Shown here piece after piece: positions 20,301 to 31,383 of a stretch of 64,000 bases of DNA; position 1 is the stretch's first letter, and every line of letters starts with the position of its first letter. Below the pieces are notes generated by a model that worked only from the letters and a program-made list of their open reading frames with translations, had not been told where the DNA came from and made no database searches. The position numbers were made by a program, and so were the translations under genes. Origin of the DNA: Owenia fusiformis (Eukaryota; Annelida; Polychaeta; Sabellida; Oweniidae); assembly GCA_903813345.2 (NCBI GenBank), contig CAIIXF020000008.1, positions 15,112,822 through 15,176,821 of the forward strand, written 5' to 3'.

Positions 20301-22900
20301 ATGCAATATCGATATTCTGCCATATAAGGTGTTATGACCTAATGTTGTCATCAATCAAGGTTGAATATCAAGTTGGAATCCTAGGAGCCAATCCTCCTTG
20401 TGTATTGAATGGTTGCAGTTCTAACAATTATCATTATTGCTGTATGTATGACCTTGGAAACCTTATGTAGAATATTTAATAGGATTGGTGAGATGCTTTG
20501 AATGTTCAGAGGAGTTAAACCAGTCATCAAAACATTCTGAAAATTTTACACATCGTCAATTTAATGGTCATCTTTTGGATGGAAACATTATCATTTTAAA
20601 TATATATAAATACTGTTTTCTATATCGTTTTAGAAAACACATCAGACACTCCTTTTGTTATTGGTATCATATGTTCGAAATGCAATGAAACATCTATCCG
20701 AACCTCATTGGAACAAAATGACATAAACACAACGTGTTTAGGTCTCTCAATATTGTAGTAGTAGAAAGGAAAGTATGGTTGATTTTAAAAAAGTATCTTG
20801 TTAATGAAATAAAAGGTTTATCTTAATTTTTATCTAATTTGGGGGGTCTTGTTTTAAGTCTTTGCATACTTTTTGTTAAATCAACCAAAATTTGCTTTGT
20901 ATAACTATAATATTCAGAGGTCTCAGGAAATGTTGAATATGCTATTTTGTTCAAACAAGGTTCGGACATTGTATTTCATTCTCACGAATTGATAGAAAGG
21001 AACAAAAACAATTGCACTAAAAATCAAAAAATGTTAACAAACAGTTATATAAAATACACATAAATAATTTTTGCCTTAAATTGTTACCAATCAGTCAACA
21101 TCACATAAAGGACCGTGTTTTTTACAAAATGTTTTCAGTTAATTGGTTTAAGAGAAAAACATTGTTGAATTCAGTTCACCATATCGATACATATCCTTTA
21201 AATTGACTTTGGTTGAAGAAAACGTCCAAATCTTAGTAGGGAGGGATAATAGGGTAACAACCTGCCAGATGAGCCAAAAATAAACAAATGTGAGTGAAAT
21301 AAAAAATTTTGAAATAGGCAAAGGACCAGGCCATGCAGGCATGATACATATGAATGGAGAATGATTGTTATCCTACTGTTATCCGTCTGTCCGTCCGTTG
21401 GTCTGTCCGGAAGAACTCGATTTTCTTCATATTTGGTGGAAAGATTTGTATATTGATAAACAGTTTTACGCCAAAATAATTTTTTTCAAGATGGCGACCG
21501 CTTTAAAAGTTCGGGAATTTTTCACGAAAATCTAAGTTATTCACTTTCTAACCAAAGTAATGAGTACCAGTACTACCGGGGTTGGTTTTTTCTTTGTTTT
21601 TCGACACGAATCCCAGAGGCTGTGGAGGGAGGGGGTCAGAAAAGACGGGATTTTTGTCAATTTTGTGATCTTTCTTTTCAAAAGCTTTAATATTATACTC
21701 AAATGAAAGGCAATTTATATTTCAAATATTGTAACGTTTTTCTGGTTCGGGAGTCGTGAAGCGTAGAGTAGATAGTAAATATTATATTGTGACATAGATA
21801 GATTAATGAATATGCATTTGTTAGTTGGGATTTGATACTCCCATGGAGTTGCCATTTTTATGTCACAACCAAAAAGTGGTGACATACATGTACTGTATTG
21901 TAACTCCGTTTTTGGTCTCCGTTTTTTATGGCGGTTGGCGATCGGCGTCTGTAACTTCCAATAACTTAACAAATACTTCAATGATCTTTTCAAGGTCACA
22001 AAGGTATTTTTTCAACTTCCTTCAAATTGACCATTTTTTCAAAACCATCTACAAGTTATCAGAAGTTCAAATCTGACTTTAGATTTGAGATTTCACCTTC
22101 AATGACCTTCTCAGGGTCAAAAAGGTCTTTTTTCAACTTGCTTCAAATTGACCAATTTATTTTTTTCAAAATCATCAACATGTTCTCAGAAATTCAAATC
22201 TGACTTTTGAACTTATAATATTGTGAGCAATTAGGTGGTGACATTTTGTCATGTTAATGCCTTGATATACGCCAGGCCGAACGTAAAACCAGGGCCGTGC
22301 CTCGTTCGCAATTTTTGCATGGTCATTGATCAGTTAAAATCGTGTTCACTTTATATCTAGATCAAAGGTCAAGATATAATTTTATATTTTCAGCATTTTG
22401 CCTGATCATATTATCTGAAAAAATGTTATTTTTCTTGATCTCTTTTCTAAAAAGCTCATTCCATTAATACGGCAGATAACAAATACTTTACTCAACTGGT
22501 CCCCCATCGTGGGATCAAACATTCATTGGAATAGACTCTCACAACCTTTTGATTGATATAAGTTCTGCTAAATCCGAATGCGATCTCAAGGATATGGGAA
22601 AAGAATGACTGGGAACGTGTCATATTAAAGATATACTGTTACAGTAAAAGTAATTCATTCGCATCGTATCACTTGTATTTCACAGCGTTTCTTCATTTGT
22701 ATTGTTATGAAGCCTTTCCCCAGGCGCGACGTATCGCATGTAGATAATATTGTGAGCAAAAGAAGAAAGAGACTGACATGTGTTTTCATCTGAGGACCGT
22801 GCAGAGATTAGATAACCAATAGTGACAAAACCACGTGTAAACGTCACATTTTTCTTGCATACCCATGTTATGAAATTTACTTATAAAACGCCACGTTTAG
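20301..22900. other. Intergenic, MRPL14 to nuclear receptor; repeats only
   Basis: No conserved protein in any frame. It contains a dispersed repeat at about 21370-21850 (CTGTCCGTCCG..., CAAGATGGCGACC, GTTGGGATTTGATACTCC) that recurs diverged at about 48490-49110. A composite MITE with an AGGTCA-type repeat follows at 21860-22262. Confidence 0.5.
21860..22262. mobile_element. MITE family A copy carrying AGGTCA-type repeat
   Basis: The left part (GTGGTGACATAC..., TTTTTTATGGCGGTTGGCGATCGGCGTCTGTAAC) and the right end (GGTGGTGACATTTTGTCATGTTAATGCC) are family A. The middle (about 21965-22215) is the TTGAAGCAAGTTGAAAA / GACCTTCTCAGGGTCAAAAAGGTC repeat also found at 28180 and 53280. Confidence 0.6.
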
Positions 22901-22925
22901 AAAACACATTTTGAAAACTACTCTG

Positions 22926-22984
22926 GTATAAATACTGAAATGAATGTATCGTTTAACAGAATATTCGATCCTCGGTTACAGAAG
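22926..22984 (+). promoter_or_regulatory. TATA box and 5' UTR exon of nuclear receptor gene
   Basis: GGTATAAATAC (TATAAA at about 22927) is followed 55-60 bp later by a strong donor, CAGAAG|GTAAGT (exon end about 22984). The next exon begins just before the start codon at 23911. This fits a TATA promoter with a short untranslated first exon; no transcript evidence is available. Confidence 0.45.
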
Positions 22985-23910
22985 GTAAGTCCCTATTAAA
23001 AATAAAATAACATATCAAATGATCAAAGATGTTCAGATTTCCACTAGTTTCTCAACTTGTAATTCACGAATGCAACTTTCGACTGTCGGCTATCGGATTA
23101 ACCAACCATTTCATGACCAACTCATTTAAATATGAATTAAATATTGGCAGGCATTATATTCATATTAAAATGATGAGTTGCCCATAAAGTAGTGGGTTAA
23201 ACCAGTAGCCAACAGCCGAAAGTTGCAATCGCGAATACAAGCTAATGCCAGCGGGGTGTTAAGTAAGTAAGATGTTAATACCCAGGGGGATTTGATATGG
23301 GGAGTGTCTCAGGAATGATATCAATTACATTCCGAGAGAACGAAGTGACCGAACGTGACAATTCGATATCATCGTACAGGGATATTTCCCATATCATCCC
23401 GACAGGAAATAGCGACCTTATACCAAGAAGTGAAGTCAAACGAATGCAAAGGATAATGGTCCAGAGACAAATAATAACTACCCGGCAAAAATCTGTTGCA
23501 TCACGAGAAAACAATAAACGAATCTTGAAAATATTAACGTTACATGTATGTCTAACACTGAAAATAACACTGATTAACATTAAAAATGCAAGTCCTTTTG
23601 TGAGTCTGTCACCGGGTCACGTTCCTTTAGCTTTAGGGCCTTTAGGTTTGAGAGAAAACTTTGAACAAAATGAAGTCTCGGGAGGATTTCCCCGGGAATA
23701 ATATATACCTAGTATCGGTTTGATATGCTAAATATGATCCCGATGTACCAATACGGCCTCATTCCAAACACTTCATTTATCACTTGCTATTATATACCTG
23801 ATATTACTTTGACCATGGTATAAGGTCACTCATCTTACATTCAGCGAAGCGTATCAGTCAAAATAAAATTGTGTCCGACTTATCCAGAGTTTGTTTGATT
23901 CAAGCAGATT

Positions 23911-26900
23911 ATGGAGAGTCCGGACTGGCAACCCGGGGTTGAAGATTTATCTCAAAGAGCTATCAACAGAGAATCGCCCAAACATAGTAATACCTCCGAG
24001 AGTAGAAGTATTTCCTCTGATAAAACACGGAATTGCAGTGTTTGTGGCTCTCGTGCAGCGGGAGTGTTTTTCGGCGTCCTGACGTGTTGGACGTGCAAGG
24101 TATGCCAGTTCAGAATAATTTTCTGTACTTTGTCCTTGGATAATCCAACTTGCAGTGCAGCATCAGGGGCGGATCTGGGAACCAACAATGGGGGGGGGGG
24201 GGGGGGGCAAAGTTCTGGTCTAAGAAAAAAAAATGGGGCCCCTAAAACCCAAAAGTCGGCCCAAATTTTGAAATTTAGAGGCCCATTTTCTTCAAAATTT
24301 GGCCTAAAATTTAAAAATAAGGCCTTAGAAGGCCCATTTATGACCCAAAAGGGCCTGCCCCCCCCCCCAGATCCGCCAGTGAGCATTGTAATAGAGAATG
24401 TTAGATAAATTGGTTATAAATTTTGTCTCAAGATCATTTGATATTTTGATTTATTTTTTTAAACATGAGGTACCTCGTTAGTCTAAATCTATATTTCCAG
24501 CCCGTTTAATAATATCTGTCCACTTAGTAGTCCCTATTGCATTATTCAAATTTCAAATATTTTGTTATACTGATCAAGTAACAGTATTTCAAGTCCCAAT
24601 GTTTCTTGAGGCCTTCATGAGTTGTAACTCCAATTTTGATTTGCGCAATGTTTGTGCTGAGCTCACTGTGATGCCGCTGTGATTGTAACTGAAATGAATG
24701 TTTTCAGTTCATTCGTTTTTTCAGACTTTCTTCATACGCCACCAAAAAGCGGGTGCTGGTGGTTTAAAATGTGACAATAACGGTCAGTGTAAATTAGACC
24801 TGGGCGGGAAGCTGCGACGAAGATGCGCATATTGTAGATACAAGAAGTGTATTGAAGTTGGCATGCGACGTAAAGGTAAAGGCCCAAACCCCCCGAACCC
24901 CCCCCCCCCTGGCTACGCCTGTACATTTACATGCACTAGTATTGGCATGGGGCTGTTGAGATTTCATCTTTCCAATAACAATTTAAGGCAGTGGCACACT
25001 TTCACAAAAATTGGGGAAGTATGAATTGGACAACTCGCTTGTCACTGGTAGAAAGACTTTTTAATTAATCTCACATCTGTTGTTTTGAAAAAGTTATCAA
25101 ATAAGTGTTCTAACGATGAAATTAAGAATAAAAAGTTATGTTTTAAGTTTTGGATTTCCTCTGGATCTATGGGAAACAAACATAGAGTCCAAAATCCTAT
25201 GATCTGTGGCAAACATCCGCTTTGACACATATAACTAAACGGTAGTGATTAATCCAGAGTGTATGCACTGCTGCTCATACTAAATATGGAATATTAGATT
25301 CGGTAGCTCAGAATTCAAGTTTTGGAGTAAGAGAACATTTATTAGGAGTCTGTTCAGACATTGATCTTATAGGCAATTCATAACCACATATTTCATCTAC
25401 AAATCAGCATTTTTTAGAGAAAAAATATTTACATTTAAGTTTAGAAAATTACTGTTATTTAAACAGGGGTATTTTTGAATTTTTGCATTTTCAAAACACC
25501 CTGATCAAAATAAAACAGATCAGAAGATAAACTTCTGGTCATGAAGATTGAAGTGTCCTCTATCCAATGGTAGCACTAATATGCGTTATGTCCTCCTTGT
25601 GCTGCAATCAGAGCATCAACCCTACGTGACTGACCAGCTATGAATGAAACATCCGACGACCTTTTTAAGTGAAATAATGCCTGAATGCCCCATTCCTCAA
25701 TCTGAGCAGTACGTAACGTGTCTAAATTTTGAGATGGGGATCCAAGTCACGAATCTCCCTCAAACAATTCACATCCATAAAATATTCCATATTTATTAGC
25801 AACAGTGTACGTTGCCTTTTCAGAACGAGCCGCTGTAGTTGTGGCTAAGATGGGCCAGAGACTATGCTTGGTATGTGGGGACATCGCAAGTGGCGTACAC
25901 TTCGGAATAGTAGCATGTTTAGGATGCACGGTGAGTTGGTAAAATCTTTCACTTAAACGGACGTGACATTGCGAATAGTAGAGGGCGTAGCGGTGAGTGA
26001 TGCGTCAGTCACATGATCTACGGCAACTGTGCGGCGGCTGTAGCTTCCCAAAAGCAAGAGAAACATGCAGCATAAAATATAGGGATAAGCAGTACGATTT
26101 AGATTTTCCGTATCGATTTTATGAAGCTACGGCCACCGTACACCCGCCGTAGGGCAAATGTGACCGAGGCTTTACTTAAATACATGTATATCCAGTCGTC
26201 ATTTTTTATAATCTTGCATCTTTCACACTGGAAAATGAAGACGGCGACCTATGCTACACTGGGTACCAAATGGCGCCTGCCCCCCCCCCACCTCCATACC
26301 CCCACACCACATATCATCAAATTAAAACAAGCTAAGCTACATATCATCAGAAGAGGTGGAAACCATATGAAATCACTGCACGGTAATTTTTAAAGATAAA
26401 ATGTAACAAAGCAATAATTTCACTCATCAATATTTGTCAATCCGAATTCAAAACATCAACTTCAATTATATTTGCAGAAATTCTTCCGTCGTACCATTCG
26501 AATGGGAACCGAGGACTCTTACATGTGTTACAATGCACATCGCTGTGTCATCAATCCTCAAAATAGGAACACATGTCCGAGGTGTCGTCTCGACAAGTGC
26601 AAGCGTCTTGGAATGTCTCTAAATGGTATGCTTTTATCAACCGCGCATGCAAGACCCCCTCTGTATGCATTGCTCTACGGCGTACTATTTATTTATCTAA
26701 ATTGTGCTCGTTGTATTAAAACAAACACGGGATGGGACTCCAAATTGTCCGCTATGGGGATGTTATTTTTCGGTAAAAAACTCAGAAAATCTCACAATTT
26801 AAAAAACATTTGACGTCCAACAACCCTACACGTAAAAGCTAAATATTGAAAACGGCGCAAGCGTACCATACTCTAAAAGATGCATGTAGGTTTTCCTCAC

Positions 26901-29900
26901 ATGGTGAGCTCACACTTCAGGGTCCCTGGGTCTGTCAACAATTAATGGTACGTTTTAAAACCTCTGATGATTATCGTTTAAGTTATTCTGGTTTATCATC
27001 AATACACTGAAAAACACGGCATTTACATGACATAATGTCACCTTTTTACCTTGAGAAGGTCATTGAATGTCAAATCTTAAGTCTCAAGTCAGAATTGAAC
27101 TTCTGGTTTATCATCAATACACTGAAAAACACGGCATTAACATGACATAATGTCACCTTTTTACCTCGAGAAGGTCATTGAATGTCAAATCTTAAGTCTC
27201 AAGTCAGAATTGAACTTCTGGTTTATCATCAATACACTGAAAAACACGGCATTAACATGACAAAATGTCACCTTTTTACCTTGAGAAGGTCATTGAATGT
27301 CAATTCTTAAGTCTCAAGTCAGAATTGAACTTCTGGTTTATCATCAATACACTGAAAAACACGGCATTAACATGACATAATGTCACCTTTTTACCTTGAG
27401 AAGGTCATTGAATGTCAAATCTTAAGTCTCAAGTCAGAATTGAACTTCTGGTTTATCATCAATACACTGAAAAACACGGCATTAACATGACAAAATGTCA
27501 CCTTTTTACCTTGAGAAGGTCATTGAATGTCAATTCTTAAGTCTCAAGTCAGATTTGAACTTCTGAAAACTTGTAGATGATTTCGAAAACAAAGGATTGT
27601 AATCGATATGGCGAACTGAGTTTTTCTTTTAAACCAATTATTGAAAACATTCTGTAAAAACAACGTTCAATTAATTAATGGTTACTGATTGACAACAATT
27701 AAATGCGAAAATTATTTAAATATATTTTTTTATAATTGTTTTTGTTACATTTTTTTAATTTTTAGTTCAATTGTTTTTTGTTCCTTTCTATCAGTTCTTG
27801 AGAGTGAAATAAGAAGAATGAAATAAAATATCTTTCCAAACCGTATTGGAACAAAATAGCATATGCAACATTTTCTTAGACCTCTCAATATTATAGTTAT
27901 TCAAAAGATTAAAACAAAACCCCCAAAATAGATATTATTTAAGTAAACCTTTTATTTCTTGACACTTTTTTAAAATCAACCAAACTTAAGATCCAAGAAC
28001 AAAAGAAGTGCCTGGTGTGTTTTCTAAAACAATATAAAAAAAAGTATTTTTTTCAAATTAAACTGTTACCATTCAAAATATGATCATTAAATTTGATGAC
28101 TGGTTTAAGAGAAACGTGTGTTCAATTCAGTTCGCCATGTCGATACCAATCCTTTTGGTCAATTATAAGCAAGAAAAAATACATTTTGACCTTGATAAGG
28201 TCATTGAAGGTAAAATCAGATTTGAAATTCAGAGAACTTGTAGGTAGATGATTTTGAAAAAATGAACATTTGAAGCAAGTTAAAAAATACATTTTCTGAC
28301 CTTGAGAAGGTCATTGAAGGGCATATCTCAAACCTAAAGTCGGATCTGAACTTCTGAGAACTTTCTATGATCTTGAAAAAAGTGGTCCGTGAATTCGAAA
28401 CAAGTTGAAAAAAGACCTCCTTTGGCCTTTTTTTTTACCTTGAGACGGTCATTGGGGTCAAATCTCAAATCTGAAGTGGAAAAATTGGTCAATTTGAAGC
28501 AAGTTTAAAAATACATTTTTGACCATTTTATTGACCCTGAGAAGGTCGAGGTCATTAAAGGTAAAATCTCAAATCTAAAGACACGATTGAACTCCTTAGA
28601 TGATTTTGAATAAAAAAAGTCAATTTGATCTTAGAGCGCGTAGAATTATGGTCCTCTGCGGATTAGTTCTCCCATTAGTACTCTTTTTTGGCCGATTGGA
28701 TATAAGGGTATACGGAAAACAATTGTAATTAGGTCCCTGGAACAGTCAGAGAGCGGTACAGTAATCCCCGGGCGTCGAAATATTACACGCTCACCCGCAG
28801 GTTCTCTTAAAAATAACATCCCCATTATCTCAATATAATATTTTTACGAAAAATAGCACGATACCCCATAGCGGACAAATTTTGCGGTTCAGCCATGAGT
28901 AAGAGCCCTTTATGATTTTTTCACAGCAAGTAAATTTGGTCGACCAAGGAAGAAACAGAAAGAAACCGAACGAAAGCAGGACGTTGTCACATTTACATTG
29001 TCAGCCGAAAATGGAGGTCTAACTATTCTAAACGAGAAAGGATCCCGAAATGTCGATGTACTTGGTCGTATTATTGACTGTTTGATTGAGACTGATATTG
29101 CAAAGCAACGCGTATTAAATATGCTATCGCTTGCTATTAGTTCCCCAACAACATCTCCAGATGATAGGTACAGCACTATCAAGATAGGTTTCAACTTGAC
29201 AAAGCAAAACATGATTACAATGATAAACTCATTGACGCGACAAACTGACACATGTCTCTCGAAACCTAGTCAGCTTGGAGACCAACAACAATGTAAACGG
29301 CGGAAATTCGAACAGAAAATTCAAGTTCCAAATATCACCGTTGTTCCCGCGTATGAGATGACAAGCCACGCCGCTTGTTTCTCTACCGCATGGTATGTCC
29401 CTAATACCATTTGGTACAACACACCTACCACATGGTTCAGCCCACATGCCTCTCGATTCAGTCCACTCTCTACACAGTGCAGTCAAATTACCCCGCAGTA
29501 CAGCCCAAGCTCCACACGGCACAGTCAAAGTGCCTCGCCGTGCAATCCAACCTCTTCAGGGCAAAGTCTAAGTGCCTCTCGGAACAGCCTAACCTATACA
29601 TGGCACAGTCAGAGTGCCTCGCGGGACAGCCCAGTCCATACACGACACAGTCAAAGTGCCTCGTGGTACAGCCCATCCTTTACACGGTGCAGTCAAAGTG
29701 ACTCGCGGCACAATCCAATCTCTACACGGTATAGTCAAAGTGCCTTGCGGTACAGCCCTACCTCTATACGGCACAGCAGTCAAAGTCCCTCGCGGGACAG
29801 CCCAACCTCCACATGGCACACACACAGTCAAAGTCCCTCGCGGAACAACCCAACCTCTATACAGCAAAGTCAAAGTGCTTTGCGGAACAGCCCAACCTAT

Positions 29901-30320
29901 ACAGCGTACAGTCAAAGTGCTTCGCGGTACACCCCAACCTTTACACGGTACAGTCAAAGTGCCTCGCGGTACACCTCAACCTTTACACGGTACAGTCAAA
30001 GTGACTCGCGGTACACCCCAACCTTTACACAGTACAGTCAAAGTGACTCGCGGTACAATCCAATCTCTACACAGTATAGTCAAAGTGCCTCGCCATACAG
30101 CCAAACCTCTATACGGCACAGCAGTCAAAGTGCCTCGCGGGACAGCCCAACCTCCACATGGCACAGCCTAACTCTATCGAAAGACAGCCCAACCTCCACA
30201 CGACACGGTCCAATTGTCTCGCAGTACAAGCCCCATATGTCGCGAAACAACCCTACCTTTCATGAACAGTTCAGACCAATCTATTACAAATATGAACAAA
30301 ATTTCTCTGTTACTTTTTGA
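23911..30320 (+). CDS. Nuclear-receptor-like protein with two DBDs, no LBD, 662 aa
   Basis: Predicted DNA-binding transcription factor. Exons 23911-24099, 24725-24875, 25824-25930, 26478-26625 and 28927-30320 join at GT-AG sites in phase (1989 nt). DBD1 (about residues 42-110): Cys 42/45/59/62, CWTCKTFF, then Cys 79/85/97/100 and CRYKKCIEVGM. A linker of about 17 residues follows. DBD2 (about 128-195): Cys 128/131/145/148, CLGCTKFFRR, Cys 166/172/182/185, CRLDKCKRLGM, then a C-terminal extension FGRPRKKQK like an AT-hook. After about 110 unique residues the rest is about 18 copies of a 14-residue Ser/Thr/Tyr repeat and a stop. No ligand-binding domain motif is seen. Double-DBD receptors are known in flatworms, molluscs and Daphnia, but those, as I recall, carry an LBD and P-boxes CEACKK/CEGCKG. 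Two separate genes are unlikely because DBD1 has no other way to end in frame. Confidence 0.8.
24168..24380. mobile_element. MITE with GGCGGATCTGG ends
   Basis: GGGGCGGATCTGGGA on the left and CCCCCAGATCCGCCAGTG on the right, with poly-G and poly-C tracts just inside. It lies in the first coding intron of the nuclear receptor gene. ORFs on both strands here are low-complexity artefacts. Confidence 0.6.
25980..26172. mobile_element. Inverted-repeat element, CTACGGC/GCCGTAG
   Basis: GGCGTAGCGGTGAGTGATGCGTCAGTCACAT...CTACGGCAACTGTGCGGCGGCTGTAG and the inverse-like right side (GCTACGGCCACCGTACACCCGCCGTAGGGCAAATGTGACCGAGGC). It sits in the intron that splits DBD2. Similar motifs occur near 14680-14810. 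Confidence 0.45.
26991..27565. repeat. 115-bp satellite, 5 tandem copies
   Basis: Units start at GTTTATCATCAATACACTG at 26991, 27106, 27221, 27336 and 27451. Identity is very high (only a few positions vary). Each contains TTACCTTGAGAAGGTCATTG followed by AATGTCA, so it is an amplified form of the dispersed AGGTCA-type repeat. It lies in the last intron of the nuclear receptor gene. Confidence 0.95.
28180..28600. repeat. Dispersed AGGTCA-type repeat array in receptor intron
   Basis: Four diverged units of GACCTTGAGAAGGTCATTGA, each followed by a GGTAAAATCTCAAATCTAAAGTC stretch and a TTGAAGCAAGTTGAAAA stretch. TGACCT, a 5-bp gap, AGGTCA, a 4-bp gap and a third half-site recur in the same order in several units. 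Confidence 0.75.
29440..30245 (+). repeat. 42-bp coding tandem repeat (14-aa units)
   Basis: About 18 units of roughly 42 bp in the last exon of the nuclear receptor gene, typically encoding YSQSASRYTPTFTR or HSQSASRDSPTSTR. A few units have an extra codon or two. Because 42 is a multiple of three, other frames also stay open on both strands; only the frame continuous with the DBD exons is taken as coding. Confidence 0.9.
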
Positions 30321-30581
30321 GTAAGTTAAACAGTAAAATAACACATGTAAAAAATACAATAAATTATCAAAAAATAGTTTCGATCTGTCAAGCTTTATAA
30401 ATCAAGTTTTATCAATGTCATTGAAAGATGGCAGAGTTGTTTGTATTATATGATACATTCTTTTTTATTTATATAGAAGTGTCGCCATCTTTTAAATCAA
30501 TAGTATTTTAAAACATGCACTTTGTATGCATGTCCAATGATCTCTGAACTTCAAATGCTTTTTTCTGTGAGTTACTTTTTT

Positions 30582-31383
30582 CTTACCCCCCTATCACACC
30601 AAACTCGTTCTTACCCGTTCTTGCCAGTCCTACGAAAACGTCGTAAAACGGGCTCAATCTGGCTGTGGTCGGGAAATATGTCTGAAATAATTAGCTTCTT
30701 CGTTCTTAAACAGTCTTCAATACGTCCATCTCGTTCGCAGTTCGTTCAGGTCGCACCACGTCGGTGTGCAACGCCGTAGAACGCGTCCTTTAGTCTAGAA
30801 GGTCATCATGACCTGATAACAGAACGGTATGGTCGCAATCGAATTTTGAATCGATTCAAAATTCTAAAATCACATTCCCGTCTGAGAACGTTCATAAAGT
30901 TCATAAATAGACCTTATAAAGTTGCAGCTACGTTCATACCGTTCGCACACAGTTTTAAACCAGTTTTGAAGAACGCAGTGGCAACTTGTGTGGTGTGATA
31001 GCTATATTTTTGCTAACTCGTTCATAAGCAGTGTTAAATAGTTAAACCCGTTTGCAATGAGTTCTATCTCGTTCTCAACACGTCCTCAGACAGTTCAACT
31101 CGTTGTTAAAACGTCCCTAGTAGGATTGAAGTACGATGGTTCCGTTCATAGTACGTCCAGTTCGTCGTTGGTACGTTGTCACTCGTTCTAATTGTAGAAC
31201 GTGACGACCACGAGAACATTTTGAGCATTGTCTAAGTTCTAGAGGACCTACCCGTTCGAGTACGTTCGATGAAGTTTGTAAATAGATCCCAAACGGTTCT
31301 TAGTACGTCCAGTCCGTTCGTACACAGTTGAAGCCCATTTCGAGAACGTAGTGAGAACTAGTTTGGTGTGATAGTAGGGTAAG
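30582..31383. mobile_element. MITE, CTTACCC..CTATCACACCAAACT ends
   Basis: The left end (30582) and the inverse of the right end (31383) share CTTACCC, two mismatches, then CTATCACACCAAACT and GTTCT. The interior is rich in CGTTCGTACGTCCAGTT-type motifs. An internal copy of the terminal motif near 30985-31005 suggests an older dimer. Non-coding. Confidence 0.65.

Noticed and set aside
23297-23701. 134-codon + ORF and overlapping 101-codon - ORF near the receptor promoter
   Set aside because: No domain recognised; the stretch has internal inverted repeats (GATATGGG / CCCATATC) and lies in the likely 5' UTR intron.
23952-24386. 144-codon - ORF over the G-rich MITE
   Set aside because: Low-complexity translation of poly-G/C tracts and antisense to the DBD1 exon.
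26991-27565. CRISPR-like regular repeats
   Set aside because: Whole 115-bp units are repeated with no unique spacers; this is a eukaryotic satellite.
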